Numbered from the stretch's first letter, positions 23,966 to 33,094 are shown. The stretch is 45,628 nucleotides of DNA from Actinomycetota bacterium (GCA_002861595.1 PJQG01000019.1:2184-47811), one strand, 5' to 3'. Notes: generated by a model from the letters alone, not told the origin. Program-made: numbers and translations.

Positions 23966-25159
23966 ATGACGACCACCTTTGCCGCGCTCGGCGTGTCCCC
24001 GGACCTCGTGGAGGCCTTGGCCGCCGCCGGCATCACCGAGCCCTTCGCCATCCAGGCCCTCACCATCGCCGACGCCCTGGTCGGCCGTGACGTGTGCGGG
24101 AAGGCCAAGACGGGCTCGGGCAAGACCCTCGCCTTCGGGGTGCCGCTGCTCCAGCGCACGGCCAAGGCCTCGCCCGGCCGCCCCCAGGCCCTGGTGCTGG
24201 TGCCCACCCGTGAGCTGGCCCGCCAGGTCGCGGCGGTGCTGGTCCCCCTGGGCAAGGTGCGCAACATGAAGGTGGCGGCGGTCTACGGAGGCGCCAACAT
24301 GGAGCGCCAGGTGCAGGACGTGAAGCGGGCCGACATCGTCGTGGCCACGCCCGGGCGTCTCATCGACCTCGGCGAGCGGGGCGCGGTGAACGTTTCCGAG
24401 GTGCGCCACGTGGTGCTCGACGAGGCCGACCGCATGGCCGACATGGGCTTCCTGCCCCAGGTCGAGTGGTTCCTGCGCCGCATCAAGGGCGACCACCAGA
24501 CCCTGCTGTTCTCCGCCACCCTCGACGGCGACGTCGACCACCTCGTGCGCACGTACCTGCGTGACCCCGTGCGCCACGAGGTGGAGTCCGACCAGCCCAC
24601 CGTCGAGGAGATGGAGCACCGGTTCTTGAAGGTCCACCAGGTGGACAAGCCCAAGGTGGCTGCGTCCATTGCCCGGGCCCGGGAGCGAACCCTGGTGTTC
24701 GTGCGCACCAAGCGGGGGGCCGACCGCCTGGTCCAGCAGCTCCAGCGCGAGGGCCTCGAGGTCGCCGCCATCCACGGCGATCTGCGCCAGACGCAGCGGG
24801 AGCGGGCCCTCAAGGACTTCGCCGACGGCAAGCTGCCCGTTCTCGTGGCCACCGACGTGGCCGCCCGCGGCATCCACGTGGACGGCATCGACGTGGTCGT
24901 CCACTACGACCCCCCGGCCGACCACAAGTCCTACCTCCACCGATCGGGGCGCACGGCCCGGGCCGGCGTTGGCGGGGTGGTGGTGACCCTGGTGTTGTGG
25001 GACCAGGAGCTCGAGGTTGAGCGCCTGCGCAAGCGCATCGGCGTCGACCAGCCTCTCGTCGAGGTTTTCTCCAACGACAAGCGCCTGGCCGACCTCGCGG
25101 CATGGGACCCGGCGGCGGAGGCCAGCTCCGGCGCCAGGGCCGACAAGGTCATGGCCTAG
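23966..25159 (+). CDS. DEAD-box ATP-dependent RNA helicase
   Basis: 397 residues from ATG 23966 (GTG 23960 is possible). The motifs occur in order: Q motif (FAALGVSPDLVEALAAAGI, PFAIQ), I (AKTGSGKT), Ia (PTRELARQV), Ib (TPGRLID), II (VLDEADRM), III (FSATL), IV (LVFVRTKRGADRL), V (ATDVAARGIHV) and VI (HRSGRTARAG). The C-terminal extension is very short, so it is a minimal helicase, resembling RhlE/DeaD forms used in ribosome assembly or mRNA decay, often at low temperature. A long leader upstream may carry regulation. It is followed by a short hairpin and the MoxR operon. Confidence 0.93.
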   Translation: MTTTFAALGVSPDLVEALAAAGITEPFAIQALTIADALVGRDVCGKAKTGSGKTLAFGVPLLQRTAKASPGRPQALVLVPTRELARQVAAVLVPLGKVRNMKVAAVYGGANMERQVQDVKRADIVVATPGRLIDLGERGAVNVSEVRHVVLDEADRMADMGFLPQVEWFLRRIKGDHQTLLFSATLDGDVDHLVRTYLRDPVRHEVESDQPTVEEMEHRFLKVHQVDKPKVAASIARARERTLVFVRTKRGADRLVQQLQREGLEVAAIHGDLRQTQRERALKDFADGKLPVLVATDVAARGIHVDGIDVVVHYDPPADHKSYLHRSGRTARAGVGGVVVTLVLWDQELEVERLRKRIGVDQPLVEVFSNDKRLADLAAWDPAAEASSGARADKVMA

Positions 25160-25166
25160 CGCCGTA

Positions 25167-25191
25167 CGACTCCTCTCCAGTGGCGGAGTCG
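25167..25191 (+). terminator. Small hairpin between helicase and moxR
   Basis: CGACTCC (25167-25173) and GGAGTCG (25185-25191) pair around 11 bases. It lies eight bases after the helicase stop and 19 bases before the moxR start. It has no U-tract, so it is a weak terminator candidate. Confidence 0.35.
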
Positions 25192-25209
25192 GGCGGTCGA
25201 TAGAAACGG

Positions 25210-26184
25210 GTGCAGCCTCCTGCGGCACCCCCGGTGGCGCGTCCTGCCGACGTCGGCCTGGCCAACGGGCTCGCCACTGAGCTGACCCGCGCCCTGTCCC
25301 AGGTCGTGCGGGGCAAGCCCCGGCCTATCCGCCTGGCCCTGGTGGCCCTGCTCTCCGGTGGCCACCTGTTGGTCGAGGACGTACCCGGGGTGGGCAAGAC
25401 GCTGCTGGCCAAGGCTGTAGCCCGGGTAGTGGGCGGCAGCTTCCGCCGCATCCAGGCCACGCCCGACCTGTTGCCGGCCGAGCTCACGGGCGTCTCGGTG
25501 TTCTCGGCGCAGCGCGAGGAGTGGGAGTTCCGGCCCGGCCCGCTGTTCGCCAACGTGGTGCTGGTCGACGAGATCAACCGCACCACGCCCCGCACCCAGT
25601 CGGCTCTCCTCGAGGCCATGGAGGAGCGCCAGGTCACGGTCGACGGCGTCACCTACGCCCTGCCCGATCCGTTCTTCCTCGTCGCCACCCAGAACCCCTT
25701 CGAGCACGCGGGGACCTTCCCCCTGGTGGAGGGCCAGCGGGACCGCTTCGCCGTGGTCGTAGAGATGGGACTGCCCGGCCGGGAGACCGAGCGGGAGTTG
25801 CTGCTGGGCCACGGCGGCGTCGACTCCCTCGGTGAGCTCGAGGCAGTGATCGACCCCCGCGGTCTCCGCGCCGCGGTGGCCGAGGTCCGCTCCACGCACT
25901 GCGCGCCGGCCGTGGCCGACTACATCGTCGACCCGTCCACCGCCGTGCGCGCGCATCCCGAGGTGCGCCTGGGCGCCAGCCCCCGGTCCAGCATCACCCT
26001 GTTGCACGCGGCCCGGGCCCAGGCGGTCATGGGCGGTCGCTCCTTCGTCAGCCCCGACGACGTCAAGAGCGTGGCCGCGGCCGTGCTGTCGCACCGGCTC
26101 GTGCTGAGCGGCGGCCCCGACCTGCACGCCGCCGCCACCCTGGTGCGCTCCGTCGTCGACCGGGTGCCCGTCCCCCGGGGATGA
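25210..26184 (+). CDS. MoxR-family AAA+ ATPase
   Basis: 324-residue cytosolic AAA+ chaperone of the MoxR type. Walker A is EDVPGVGKTLLAKAVA, preceded by GGHLLVEDVPG; RIQATPDLLPAELTG, VVLVDEINRTTPRTQSALLEAMEE (split here as VLVDEINRTTPRTQ), LVATQNPFEHAGTFPLVEGQ and RSSITLLHAARAQA are family hallmarks. MoxR ATPases usually insert metal or fold partners containing DUF58 or VWA domains. The next gene (start overlapping by ATGA) is a DUF58 protein, and a transglutaminase-like membrane protein follows, the standard three-gene arrangement. GTG 25210 is the start; no clear ribosome site, but GATAGA lies nearby upstream. Confidence 0.92.
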   Translation: MQPPAAPPVARPADVGLANGLATELTRALSQVVRGKPRPIRLALVALLSGGHLLVEDVPGVGKTLLAKAVARVVGGSFRRIQATPDLLPAELTGVSVFSAQREEWEFRPGPLFANVVLVDEINRTTPRTQSALLEAMEERQVTVDGVTYALPDPFFLVATQNPFEHAGTFPLVEGQRDRFAVVVEMGLPGRETERELLLGHGGVDSLGELEAVIDPRGLRAAVAEVRSTHCAPAVADYIVDPSTAVRAHPEVRLGASPRSSITLLHAARAQAVMGGRSFVSPDDVKSVAAAVLSHRLVLSGGPDLHAAATLVRSVVDRVPVPRG

Positions 26185-27185
26185 CGACGCCGGCGACGGG
26201 GCGGGCGCGGGCGGGGGCGCGCCAACCGGCGCCGGTGCGCGACCTCGCCCCGGCCCGCCATTGGCCCGAGCCCGTGGGCGTCTCCCGCCAGGCCCTGGTG
26301 CTGGCGACCCTGGCCGCTGCCTTCTACGGCATCGCCCGCTCCACGGGTTCGGGATGGGTCGTGGTCCTGATGTGCGGGGTGGCCGGCAGCCTGGTGGTGG
26401 CCGTGGTGGCACCGGTGGTGGCCGTCGCCCGCACGGCGTTGTCGGTGGGCACGCCACGCGACGCCACCGTGGGCCGGCCGTTGGCCGTTGCCCTCTCGGT
26501 ACCAACGGGGGGAGGTGGCCTGAAGGTGCGCCTCGTCGACCCGCCCGGGGACTGGGTGGCCGTCGACCCGCCGGCCGAGGGCGAGGTGCTCGTGACGCCG
26601 GCCCGCCGGGGTGTGGTCGACGTGGTGGAGGTCGAGCTCCGTTCAGCCGGCCCGCTCGGGCTCGTGTGGTGGCGCCGGCGGGTCCCGGTTCGGCTCGCGG
26701 CCCCGCTCGAGGTGGGGCCCACCCCGGTGGAGATGTCGGTCGCCGAGCTGGCCCGGGCCGGCGGCACCGGTCCCGACGCCGCCTTCCGGGGCCGCGCTGG
26801 CCACGAGCTGGTGCGCAGCGTGCGGGACTATGCGGTGGGAGACCCGCTCCGCCTGGTGCACTGGCCGGCCACGGCCCGCACCGGCGGGCTCGTCGTCAAG
26901 GAGCTGGAGGACCTCGAGCTGCCGCGCCTGGCCATCGTGGTCGACCTGCGCGGTGCTGGCGCTTCAGCCGAGGAGGCGGCGTCACGCGCCGCCGGGCTGG
27001 CCTCGGCCGCCCTGCGGGACGGCGTGCCCGTCACCCTGCTCACCGTCGAGCGCGGCGGGCCGGTGGCCGGGCCGGTGGCCACGGCTCTGGAGGCGGGCCG
27101 GCGCCTGGCCCGGGCCGTCGCCGGCGAACCTCCTGAAGGCCCGGTGCCGGAGGGCTGCGTGCTCGTCCGGGTCGCCGCCCGGTGA
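26181..27185 (+). CDS. DUF58 domain membrane protein
   Basis: 334 residues. Two adjacent hydrophobic segments near residues 35-80 (ALVLATLAAAFYGIARS, VVVLMCGVAGSLVVAVVAPV) anchor it; the rest faces the cytosol or periplasm. The DUF58 signature is the stretch VRDYAVGDPLRLVHWPATART followed by LVVKELED. An LAIVVDLRGAGASAEEAASRA strand-helix resembles a degenerate von Willebrand A fold. It overlaps both neighbours (ATGA at start, GTGA at end). Its role is tied to the MoxR chaperone and the transglutaminase protein; precise biochemistry is unknown for this family. Confidence 0.88.
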   Translation: MTTPATGRARAGARQPAPVRDLAPARHWPEPVGVSRQALVLATLAAAFYGIARSTGSGWVVVLMCGVAGSLVVAVVAPVVAVARTALSVGTPRDATVGRPLAVALSVPTGGGGLKVRLVDPPGDWVAVDPPAEGEVLVTPARRGVVDVVEVELRSAGPLGLVWWRRRVPVRLAAPLEVGPTPVEMSVAELARAGGTGPDAAFRGRAGHELVRSVRDYAVGDPLRLVHWPATARTGGLVVKELEDLELPRLAIVVDLRGAGASAEEAASRAAGLASAALRDGVPVTLLTVERGGPVAGPVATALEAGRRLARAVAGEPPEGPVPEGCVLVRVAAR

Positions 27186-29344
27186 GCGTGCTGGAGCGGT
27201 TGAAGCAGGTGAACGCTCGGGCCGAGCCCGAGGAGTCCGTCGCCCTGCGCGTCGCCGTGCTGGTGGCGGTGCTGGCCGCGGCCCTGGCCGTCGTGACCCA
27301 GGGGGTCGGGGGGCCGTTGCTGAGGTTGGCGGTGGCCGGCCTCCCCGGTGCGTTCTGGTTCTCCCACCATGCCCGCCACCGGGACGGGTTCTGGCTGAAG
27401 CTCGGCCTCGCCATCGCAGTGCTCGTCGCTTTCGGCTCGTTCCTCGGCTCTCTGGGCGGCGTCCAAGCCGGCAGCTTGGCCACGGTCCAGATCCCCCTGG
27501 CCGAGCTGTTCCTGTGGGTCCAGCTACTCCACGCCCTCGACGTCCCCGCCCGGCGTGACCTGATGTTCTCCGTCGTCTCCAGCCTCGTGCTCATGGCCGT
27601 GGCCGGCGTGCTCTCCATCTCCATGAACCTGTTGTGGTACCTGGTCGTGTGGGCGGTGGCGGCCGCAGCCAGCCTGGTCCTCGCCTACCGCAGCGAGTTG
27701 TCGGCGCTGCCGGCGTTGCCGGCGCGGCCACGTGCCGCCGGCGAGCGCCGGGCCGAGTCGGCGCTCGTGCACGACGGGAGGTCGCGTGGTGCCCGAGGCC
27801 GGGTCGTCCGGGCGGTGAGCGCCACCGTCGCCATCGTGGTGGCGGTGGCCACCGGCGCGTTCTTCTTGTTGCCGCCGGCGGGCCAGGCGCGCGGGCTGAC
27901 GTTCCCCAGCCGGTTGGCGAAGGTGTTGCCGGTGCCGAACCAGGGCGGGCTGTCCAACCCCTCTCTCGGCAGCGCCGACCCGGCAAAGGGCGGTGGGCGC
28001 GGGGAAGGCAAGGGGGAGGGGGCAGCCTCGTTCGGCTACTTCGGGTTCAGCGACTCCCTCGACACCGGCACCCGTGGCCGTCCCGACAACACCCTCGTCA
28101 TGCGGGTGCGGGCCTCCAAGCCGGACTTCTGGCGGGGCCAGACCTTCGACGTGTGGGACGGCCGCCGCTGGACGTTGTCCACCGAGCGTTCCCGGGTGCT
28201 GTCCGGGGGCTCACCCCTCGGCGTGCCAGCGGTGCCGGGCGAGGCCGGTCTTCCCCCCGGGTCGGAGCTGGTGCAGACCTACTACCTCGAACAGACGGGA
28301 CCCAACGTCATCTTCGGCGCCAACCGGGCCACCCGCCTGTACTTCCCAGACCCGCGGGTGTTCCAGCTACCCGACGGCACGCTGCGGGCGGGCGTCGCCC
28401 TGCAGGGCAAGGCGGCCTACACGGTGGTGAGCAGCCGGCCGGCGGTCACCGAGGAGATCCTCCGGGCCGCCGACCTGGACCCCGCCGGCGTGCCGCCAGC
28501 CATCGCCGCCCGGTACCTGGCGCTGCCCCCCGTGCCCGCCCGCGTCTCGCAGCTGGCTCGCCGCCTCACGGCCTCGGCACCCACTGTGTACGACAAGGTG
28601 CGGGCCGTGGAGGCGTGGATGGGCGCCAACACCCGCTACTCGCTGGACATCCCGCCGCTGCCGAAGGGCGCGGACGCCGTCGAGCAGTACCTCTTCGAGG
28701 ACCGGACAGGGTTCTGCGAACAGATCGCCACCAGCCTCGTGGTGATGATGCGCCATCTCGGGGTCCCCGCCCGCCTGGCCGTCGGCTTCACCCCCGGTCA
28801 GCGCAACCCCTTCACCGGGCTGTACGAGGTGCGGGGCAGCGACGCCCACGCTTGGGCCGAAGTCTGGTTCCCCGGCATCGGGTGGCAGGCCTTCGACCCC
28901 ACGGCCAACGTGCCGCTGGCCGGCGACGGCGGGCTCAGCCGGGCCAGCTCGGGCATCTCCTCCTACCTGGCCGCCCGCCTGCCCCACCCGCCGGCGTGGG
29001 CCGTCGATGTCGTCGTCGGCCTCGCGGTCTTGGCGGTGGCGGCTGCCGGCGTCGTTCGCCTGCGGGCCGTGCTGGCCCGTCGGCGGGCACGGCGGCCGGC
29101 GTCGTGGGCCGAGGCCTGCCTGGCCCGCTTGGAGGCGGCGGGCGCGGCACGGGGCCGGCAGCGACGCCCCAGCGAGACGGTGCGGGAGTACGCCGCCTCG
29201 CTGCGTCGCGGTGGTGTGGGCGACGCGCGCCTGGAGGAGGCGGCCGCCATCGTCACCCGCGACGCCTTCTCGGGCGAGCCGGTCACCGCCGGCGAGCGGG
29301 CCCTGGTGGACAAGGTCCTCGAGGACGTCGGCGGCAAAACCTGA
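27182..29344 (+). CDS. Transglutaminase-like membrane protein (TgpA/DUF3488 type)
   Basis: 720 residues. The N-terminal half contains about five to six membrane helices (DUF3488/TgpA region) to about residue 240. A periplasmic transglutaminase-core domain follows: Cys512 (RTGFCEQIATSLVVMMRHLG), His556 (GSDAHAWAEVW) and Asp572 (WQAFDPTANVPL) form an intact Cys-His-Asp triad. One more helix (VVVGLAVLAVAAAGVVRL) and a cytosolic C-terminal DUF4129-like part with RRPSETVREYAASLRR complete it. Such proteins are likely cysteine peptidases or crosslinkers of the cell envelope. GTG 27182 overlaps the DUF58 stop. Confidence 0.92.
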   Translation: MSVLERLKQVNARAEPEESVALRVAVLVAVLAAALAVVTQGVGGPLLRLAVAGLPGAFWFSHHARHRDGFWLKLGLAIAVLVAFGSFLGSLGGVQAGSLATVQIPLAELFLWVQLLHALDVPARRDLMFSVVSSLVLMAVAGVLSISMNLLWYLVVWAVAAAASLVLAYRSELSALPALPARPRAAGERRAESALVHDGRSRGARGRVVRAVSATVAIVVAVATGAFFLLPPAGQARGLTFPSRLAKVLPVPNQGGLSNPSLGSADPAKGGGRGEGKGEGAASFGYFGFSDSLDTGTRGRPDNTLVMRVRASKPDFWRGQTFDVWDGRRWTLSTERSRVLSGGSPLGVPAVPGEAGLPPGSELVQTYYLEQTGPNVIFGANRATRLYFPDPRVFQLPDGTLRAGVALQGKAAYTVVSSRPAVTEEILRAADLDPAGVPPAIAARYLALPPVPARVSQLARRLTASAPTVYDKVRAVEAWMGANTRYSLDIPPLPKGADAVEQYLFEDRTGFCEQIATSLVVMMRHLGVPARLAVGFTPGQRNPFTGLYEVRGSDAHAWAEVWFPGIGWQAFDPTANVPLAGDGGLSRASSGISSYLAARLPHPPAWAVDVVVGLAVLAVAAAGVVRLRAVLARRRARRPASWAEACLARLEAAGAARGRQRRPSETVREYAASLRRGGVGDARLEEAAAIVTRDAFSGEPVTAGERALVDKVLEDVGGKT

Positions 29345-29387
29345 GGACGGCGCTCAGGTGTGGCTGTGCCGGCACCGATCTACTCCC

Positions 29388-29627
29388 ATGACGAACGCGC
29401 TGGGGCTCACGTTGTTGGTTGCCGTTGTCACCCTCGGGCTGGCCCACCTGGCCGTGCACGCCGCCCGCCAGGAGTTCGTCGTGGCGACGGCGGTGGTGGC
29501 CGCCCTGGGCGTGTCCATCGCGCTGGTGGCCCCCTTCGGTGCGGCGCTGCTGCTGCTGTCGGCGGCAACGGCCACCAGGCTCACCACGCCACCCGTGCCC
29601 GACACGGTTCCCGCCGACTGGAGCTAG
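29388..29627 (+). CDS. Small two-helix membrane protein
   Basis: 79 residues from ATG 29388. Two hydrophobic stretches (LGLTLLVAVVTLGLAHLAV and VVATAVVAALGVSIALVAP, then GAALLLLSAATA) make two or three membrane helices, with a short polar tail TTPPVPDTVPADWS. Third-position GC is high. It lies 43 bases after the transglutaminase gene and may be the operon's last member. Family not recognised. Confidence 0.55.
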   Translation: MTNALGLTLLVAVVTLGLAHLAVHAARQEFVVATAVVAALGVSIALVAPFGAALLLLSAATATRLTTPPVPDTVPADWS

Positions 29628-29634
29628 GTGGTCA

Positions 29635-29650
29635 AGGGGCGCCGGCCCCT
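29635..29650. terminator. Compact GC hairpin between convergent operons
   Basis: AGGGGC-GCCG-GCCCCT is a perfect inverted repeat that touches the stop codon of glnB (29650). It separates the MoxR operon end from the convergent amt-glnB operon. Confidence 0.6.
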
Positions 29651-29991
29651 CACGTCGCTTCCTCTCCCATCTCGCCGGTGCGGATCCGCATGATGTGGTC
29701 CACATCGACGATCCACACCTTGCCGTCACCGATCTTCCCGGTGTGGGCGCACTTGCGGATGATGTCCATGACCCGCTCGGCGTCATCGGTGGAGCAGAGG
29801 ACCTCCACCTTGAGCTTTGGGATCAGGTCGACGGTGTACTCGGCGCCCCGGTAGGTCTCGGTGTGGCCGCCCTGGCGGCCGAACCCCTTGACCTCGGTGA
29901 CGGTGAGGCCCTGCACGCCGGCGCTCTTGAGCCCGTCCTTCACCGCCTCCAGCATGTGGGGCTTGATCACGGCGGTGACGAGCTTGATCAC
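29650..29991 (-). CDS. glnB: Nitrogen regulatory protein P-II (GlnB/GlnK)
   Basis: Small trimeric sensor of 2-oxoglutarate and ATP/ADP, 113 residues. The family run IKLVTAVIKPHMLEAVKDGL begins right after GTG 29991. The T-loop is GGHTETYRGAEYTVDL with the modified tyrosine at position 52 (Tyr51 in proteins that lack the extra Ile), uridylylated or adenylylated in relatives. The ATP-binding segment is KIGDGKVWIVDVDHIMRIRTGE. Its start overlaps the amt stop (GTGA), so it is co-expressed with the transporter and likely blocks it when nitrogen is plentiful (the GlnK role). Confidence 0.95.
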   Translation of the reverse strand: MIKLVTAVIKPHMLEAVKDGLKSAGVQGLTVTEVKGFGRQGGHTETYRGAEYTVDLIPKLKVEVLCSTDDAERVMDIIRKCAHTGKIGDGKVWIVDVDHIMRIRTGEMGEEAT

Positions 29992-31391
29992 GAGCTCGCC
30001 CCTGTCGGGACAGCGGCGGGTCGGTTGTCGGCAAGGGGAGCGGGCGCCAGCACCGGGGTCACGTCGGGGCCATAGCCGGGGGCGCCGTGCTCGAGCACGT
30101 CGAGCCCGGCCAGCTCCTCCTCCCGGGAGACCCGGAGTCCGACCGTGGCCTTGATGATCACGAAGAGCAGGCCGGCGGTCACGGCCACGAAGGCGGCGAC
30201 GGCGGCGACGCCGATCACCTGGCTGACGAGCTGGTCGGCGCCGCCGCCGTAGAAGAGGCCCTGCTTCCAGAAGTCGGTGTCCTCGGTGGCGAACAGACCC
30301 ACACAGATGGTGCCGAAGGCGCCGCACACCCCGTGCACGGAGATGGCACCCACCGGGTCGTCGACGCGGATGCGGTCGAAGAACAACACGGCGGCCACCA
30401 CGATGAGGCCGGCGGCGGCACCGATCACCACGGCACCGACGGGGCTCACCGCCGCCGTGCCGGCGGTGATCCCGACCAGGCCGGCGAGCATGCCGTTGGC
30501 CGCCATGGCCACGTCGGGCTTGCCGCTCTTCATCCAGATGGCCAGCATTGCGGTGATGGCGCCGGCGGCGGCGGCCAGGGTGGTGGTCACGGCGATGCCG
30601 CCGATGGCGCCGTCGGCCGCCAGCTCCGATCCGGGGTTGAAGCCGTACCAGCCCACCAGGAGGATGAACGTGCCGAGCACGGCGTAGGGGATGTTGTGGG
30701 CCGGGATGGCGCGGGGCTTGCCGTCCGGCCCGTACTTGCCGATCCGGGGGCCGAGGACGATCGCTCCCATGAGGGCGGCTACGCCGCCGGTCAGGTGGAC
30801 CATGGTGGAGCCGGCGAAGTCGTGGAACGGCGTGGACAGCTGTGCCAGCCACCCACCGCCCCAGTTCCAGTGGACGACGACGGGATAGATGAGCGCCGAG
30901 ATGACGATCGAGTAGAGGAAGTAGCTCTTGAACTTGGTCCGCTCGGCCATGGCGCCCGACACGATCGTCGCCGCCGTGGCCGCGAAGGCGACCTGGAACA
31001 CGAAGGTGACGGGCACCGTCAGCGTCCCGTACTGGAACGCCCCGTCACCGAGGAACCAGCCGCCGGACCCGAAGAAGTCGTTCCCCCCGGTCCCGAAGGC
31101 GATGGCGTAGCCGACGGCGAAGAAGGCCAGCGCGCCGGCGCAGAAGTCCATCAGGTTCTTCATCATGATGTTGGCCACGCTCTTGGCCCGGGTGAGCCCC
31201 GCCTCGACGAGCGCGAAGCCCGCCTGCATGAAGATCACCAGCACCGCCGACAGGAGCACGAACACGTTGTCGAGGTTCGTCTGTACGTCGGTGGCGGTGG
31301 TCGTCGCCTCTTGGCCCCACGCGGCATCGCCACCGAGCACCACCACGCCCGCGGCAAGAGCGCCACCCGCCACCAACTTCCTTGATCGCAT
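29988..31391 (-). CDS. amt: Ammonium transporter Amt
   Basis: 467 residues. A cleavable signal-like segment (RKLVAGGALAAGVVVLGGDAA) precedes eleven membrane helices. The Amt signature is in DFAGSTMVHLTGGVAALMGA, with the first pore His; the second pore His is in ISVHGVCGAFGTICVG. The early FALVEAGLTRAKSVANIMMKN is also diagnostic. The C-terminal tail (EEELAGLDVLEHGAPGYGPD) is the part P-II contacts. ATG 31391 follows AAGGGACGAACAGCGGTG; a longer frame to 31466 is unlikely. The gene overlaps glnB at its end. A nitrogen regulator site was sought upstream but is not convincing. Confidence 0.95.
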   Translation of the reverse strand: MRSRKLVAGGALAAGVVVLGGDAAWGQEATTTATDVQTNLDNVFVLLSAVLVIFMQAGFALVEAGLTRAKSVANIMMKNLMDFCAGALAFFAVGYAIAFGTGGNDFFGSGGWFLGDGAFQYGTLTVPVTFVFQVAFAATAATIVSGAMAERTKFKSYFLYSIVISALIYPVVVHWNWGGGWLAQLSTPFHDFAGSTMVHLTGGVAALMGAIVLGPRIGKYGPDGKPRAIPAHNIPYAVLGTFILLVGWYGFNPGSELAADGAIGGIAVTTTLAAAAGAITAMLAIWMKSGKPDVAMAANGMLAGLVGITAGTAAVSPVGAVVIGAAAGLIVVAAVLFFDRIRVDDPVGAISVHGVCGAFGTICVGLFATEDTDFWKQGLFYGGGADQLVSQVIGVAAVAAFVAVTAGLLFVIIKATVGLRVSREEELAGLDVLEHGAPGYGPDVTPVLAPAPLADNRPAAVPTGASS

Positions 31392-31614
31392 CACCGCTGT
31401 TCGTCCCTTCGTCGTCGTCCCTCGGTGGCCACTCGAGAGGGACGGTAACGAGGGCGTGTGTCGCACCCGTCTCTAGATCATGAACAGTTTGTTTCTGCTC
31501 CTTGCGGCACCTGCTACCAGCGAGGTGACGCTCGGAGACGCTCAGGAATCCGCAGTGTCAGCCGGTCGTCGCATGCCGAGATCTGGCTCCGACGGCTCTT
31601 CGCCGTCGCGGGCC
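31392..31614. other. Intergenic region upstream of amt
   Basis: About 220 bases between the amt start and the SRPBCC stop. Relatively AT-rich around 31475-31500 (ATGAACAGTTTGTTTCTG), which suits the amt promoter. No gene and no clear GlnR-type box is seen. Confidence 0.4.
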
Positions 31615-32082
31615 TCATCCGTGTGAGGACTCAGGTTCGGACCTTCCTGCCTTCCGCTTCTCGACGCATTCACGCAGGCGGCGGAGCGTCTCGACGTTGC
31701 GGAACTGCAGAAGGCCGTCCTGCACGATGTTTCGCAAGACCGCGGCAGGCCCGCCCACGGGCTGCTCGGTGATCGTCACCCGACTGCCCTCGCCCTCTGG
31801 CGAGACCTCGAAGACGACCTCGGCCGTCCCGACCGGTCCTGCCCTGGCCTCGAGCACCAGCCGGCGGGGAGGCTCCAGGGAGACGATCGCGGTGCTGTCG
31901 TCCACGGCGAGGGGCCCGACCCCGACCCGGTGGTGGAAGCGGGCGCCGGGGGCCGGCCACGACGGGTCACAGGCGCGGATGCGCTGGCACCCGACGACCC
32001 AGTCCGGGTAGGTGCCGACATCGAGAAGCACCTCGAAGACGCACTCCGGGCTTGCATCGATCATGGTCTCGGACTCGGCCAC
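31615..32082 (-). CDS. SRPBCC-fold (polyketide cyclase/START-like) protein
   Basis: 155 residues. The pattern MIDASPECVFEVLLDVGTYPDW with later SRVTITEQPVGG and C-terminal helix LQFRNVETLRRLRECVEK is typical of single-domain SRPBCC proteins, which form a hydrophobic pocket for lipids, polyketides or other small molecules. No active-site residues are evident and the ligand is unknown. GTG 32082 is preceded, six bases upstream on the minus strand, by TAGAAG, so the message may be leaderless. It is divergent from bcp. Confidence 0.75.
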   Translation of the reverse strand: MAESETMIDASPECVFEVLLDVGTYPDWVVGCQRIRACDPSWPAPGARFHHRVGVGPLAVDDSTAIVSLEPPRRLVLEARAGPVGTAEVVFEVSPEGEGSRVTITEQPVGGPAAVLRNIVQDGLLQFRNVETLRRLRECVEKRKAGRSEPESSHG

Positions 32083-32345
32083 GAGGTGCTTCTACCCCAG
32101 AACGCAGGAAACCCCTCGAAGGCGAGCTCCGATGCGTGTGTCGCCGACGGGGCCGGCCGCCCGAGACGGACAACGGCCACCGGGAGGGCTCTCAGCCGGT
32201 GACCGTCGTCTTGACGATGGCCCCGGTACCCCTCGCACGCCGTCTCCAACCCCCTTTGCCGCGTCACCGTCGTGCGTCGAGGGCCGCGCGGCCGCCAAGC
32301 GCTCGCCTTCGAAGGCAGGTGCGCGGGAACGGATACGGTGCGCCG

Positions 32346-32807
32346 ATGCTCAACCCCGGCGACAAGGCGCCCGACTTCACGCTGCTCGACCAGCATGGCC
32401 AGCCCTTCACGCTGTCCAAGTCGCTGAAGCAGCGCAAGGTGCGGCACTTGGTCTACTTCTACCCAAAGGCCGGCACGCCCGGCTGCACCACGCAGGCCTG
32501 CGGCCTTCGTGACATTGCCGGCGAGGTGGGCGACACGGCCATCGTCGGGATCAGCCCCGATGCACCGGCAGCCCAGGCCACGTTCGACCAGAAGCACGGT
32601 CTGGGTTTCCCTCTGCTGGCCGACGAGGACCACGCCGTGGCCGAGGCCTACGGCGCCTGGGGAGAGAAAAGCATGTACGGCAAGAGGTACATGGGCATCG
32701 TCCGCTCCGCCTTCCTCCTCGACGAGAAGGGCCGCATCGCCGAAGCCTGGCCCAAGATCTCGCCCAAGGACACCCCGAAGAAGCTCCTCGCTGCCCTCGC
32801 CGAGTGA
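32346..32807 (+). CDS. bcp: Thioredoxin-dependent peroxiredoxin (Bcp/PrxQ)
   Basis: Reduces hydrogen and organic peroxides in the cytosol. 153 residues, normal for Bcp. The start is LNPGDKAPDFTLLDQHGQPF; the peroxidatic Cys47 and resolving Cys52 are in GTPGCTTQACGLRD. Later family parts are GISPDAPAAQATFDQKHGL, PLLADEDHAVAEAYGAWGEK and FLLDEKGRIAEAW. TACGGT (32334-32339) six bases before ATG 32346 indicates a leaderless message. Confidence 0.95.
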   Translation: MLNPGDKAPDFTLLDQHGQPFTLSKSLKQRKVRHLVYFYPKAGTPGCTTQACGLRDIAGEVGDTAIVGISPDAPAAQATFDQKHGLGFPLLADEDHAVAEAYGAWGEKSMYGKRYMGIVRSAFLLDEKGRIAEAWPKISPKDTPKKLLAALAE

Positions 32808-32847
32808 ACCCGCTGCGGGCCCCGTGTGTCGCCAACAAGCTACACGC

Positions 32848-33094
32848 GTGGACGAGATCGCTCTGAGGGAGCTGCGCAACGACGCCTTCCGCCGTGCTGC
32901 GCCGTGTGGAGGCAGGGGAGCGGTTCGTCATCACCGATGACCGCAGACCGGTTGCAGCTCTCGTTCCTCTCGAGCGGAGGCGTTCTTGGGTACCAGCAGC
33001 TGAGGTGTGGGACAGGATCCGAGCCCATCAGGCTGACGCTGCGCTGGCGGCGGAATTGGACCTTCTGCTCGAGGATCGTGTGGACGAGGAGTGA
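32848..33094 (+). pseudogene. Phd/YefM-type antitoxin, frameshifted
   Basis: GTG 32848 begins VDEIALRELRNDA, and in a second frame from about 32889 the sequence continues AVLRRVEAGERFVITDDRRPVAALVP to the end at 33094, the usual antitoxin pattern. An extra T in the pair 32887-32888 breaks the frame; removing it gives an intact protein of 82 residues. The remaining downstream frame from 32894 could be translated only with an internal start. The toxin that follows is truncated. Confidence 0.7.

Noticed and set aside
31440-31520. GlnR-type nitrogen box upstream of amt
   Set aside because: A GAAAC occurs on the minus strand but no GTnAC at the required spacing; match is too weak.
31458-31772. 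Plus-strand ORF of 104 codons between amt and the SRPBCC gene
   Set aside because: Overlaps the SRPBCC gene on the opposite strand; composition rich in Arg and Ser with no domain.
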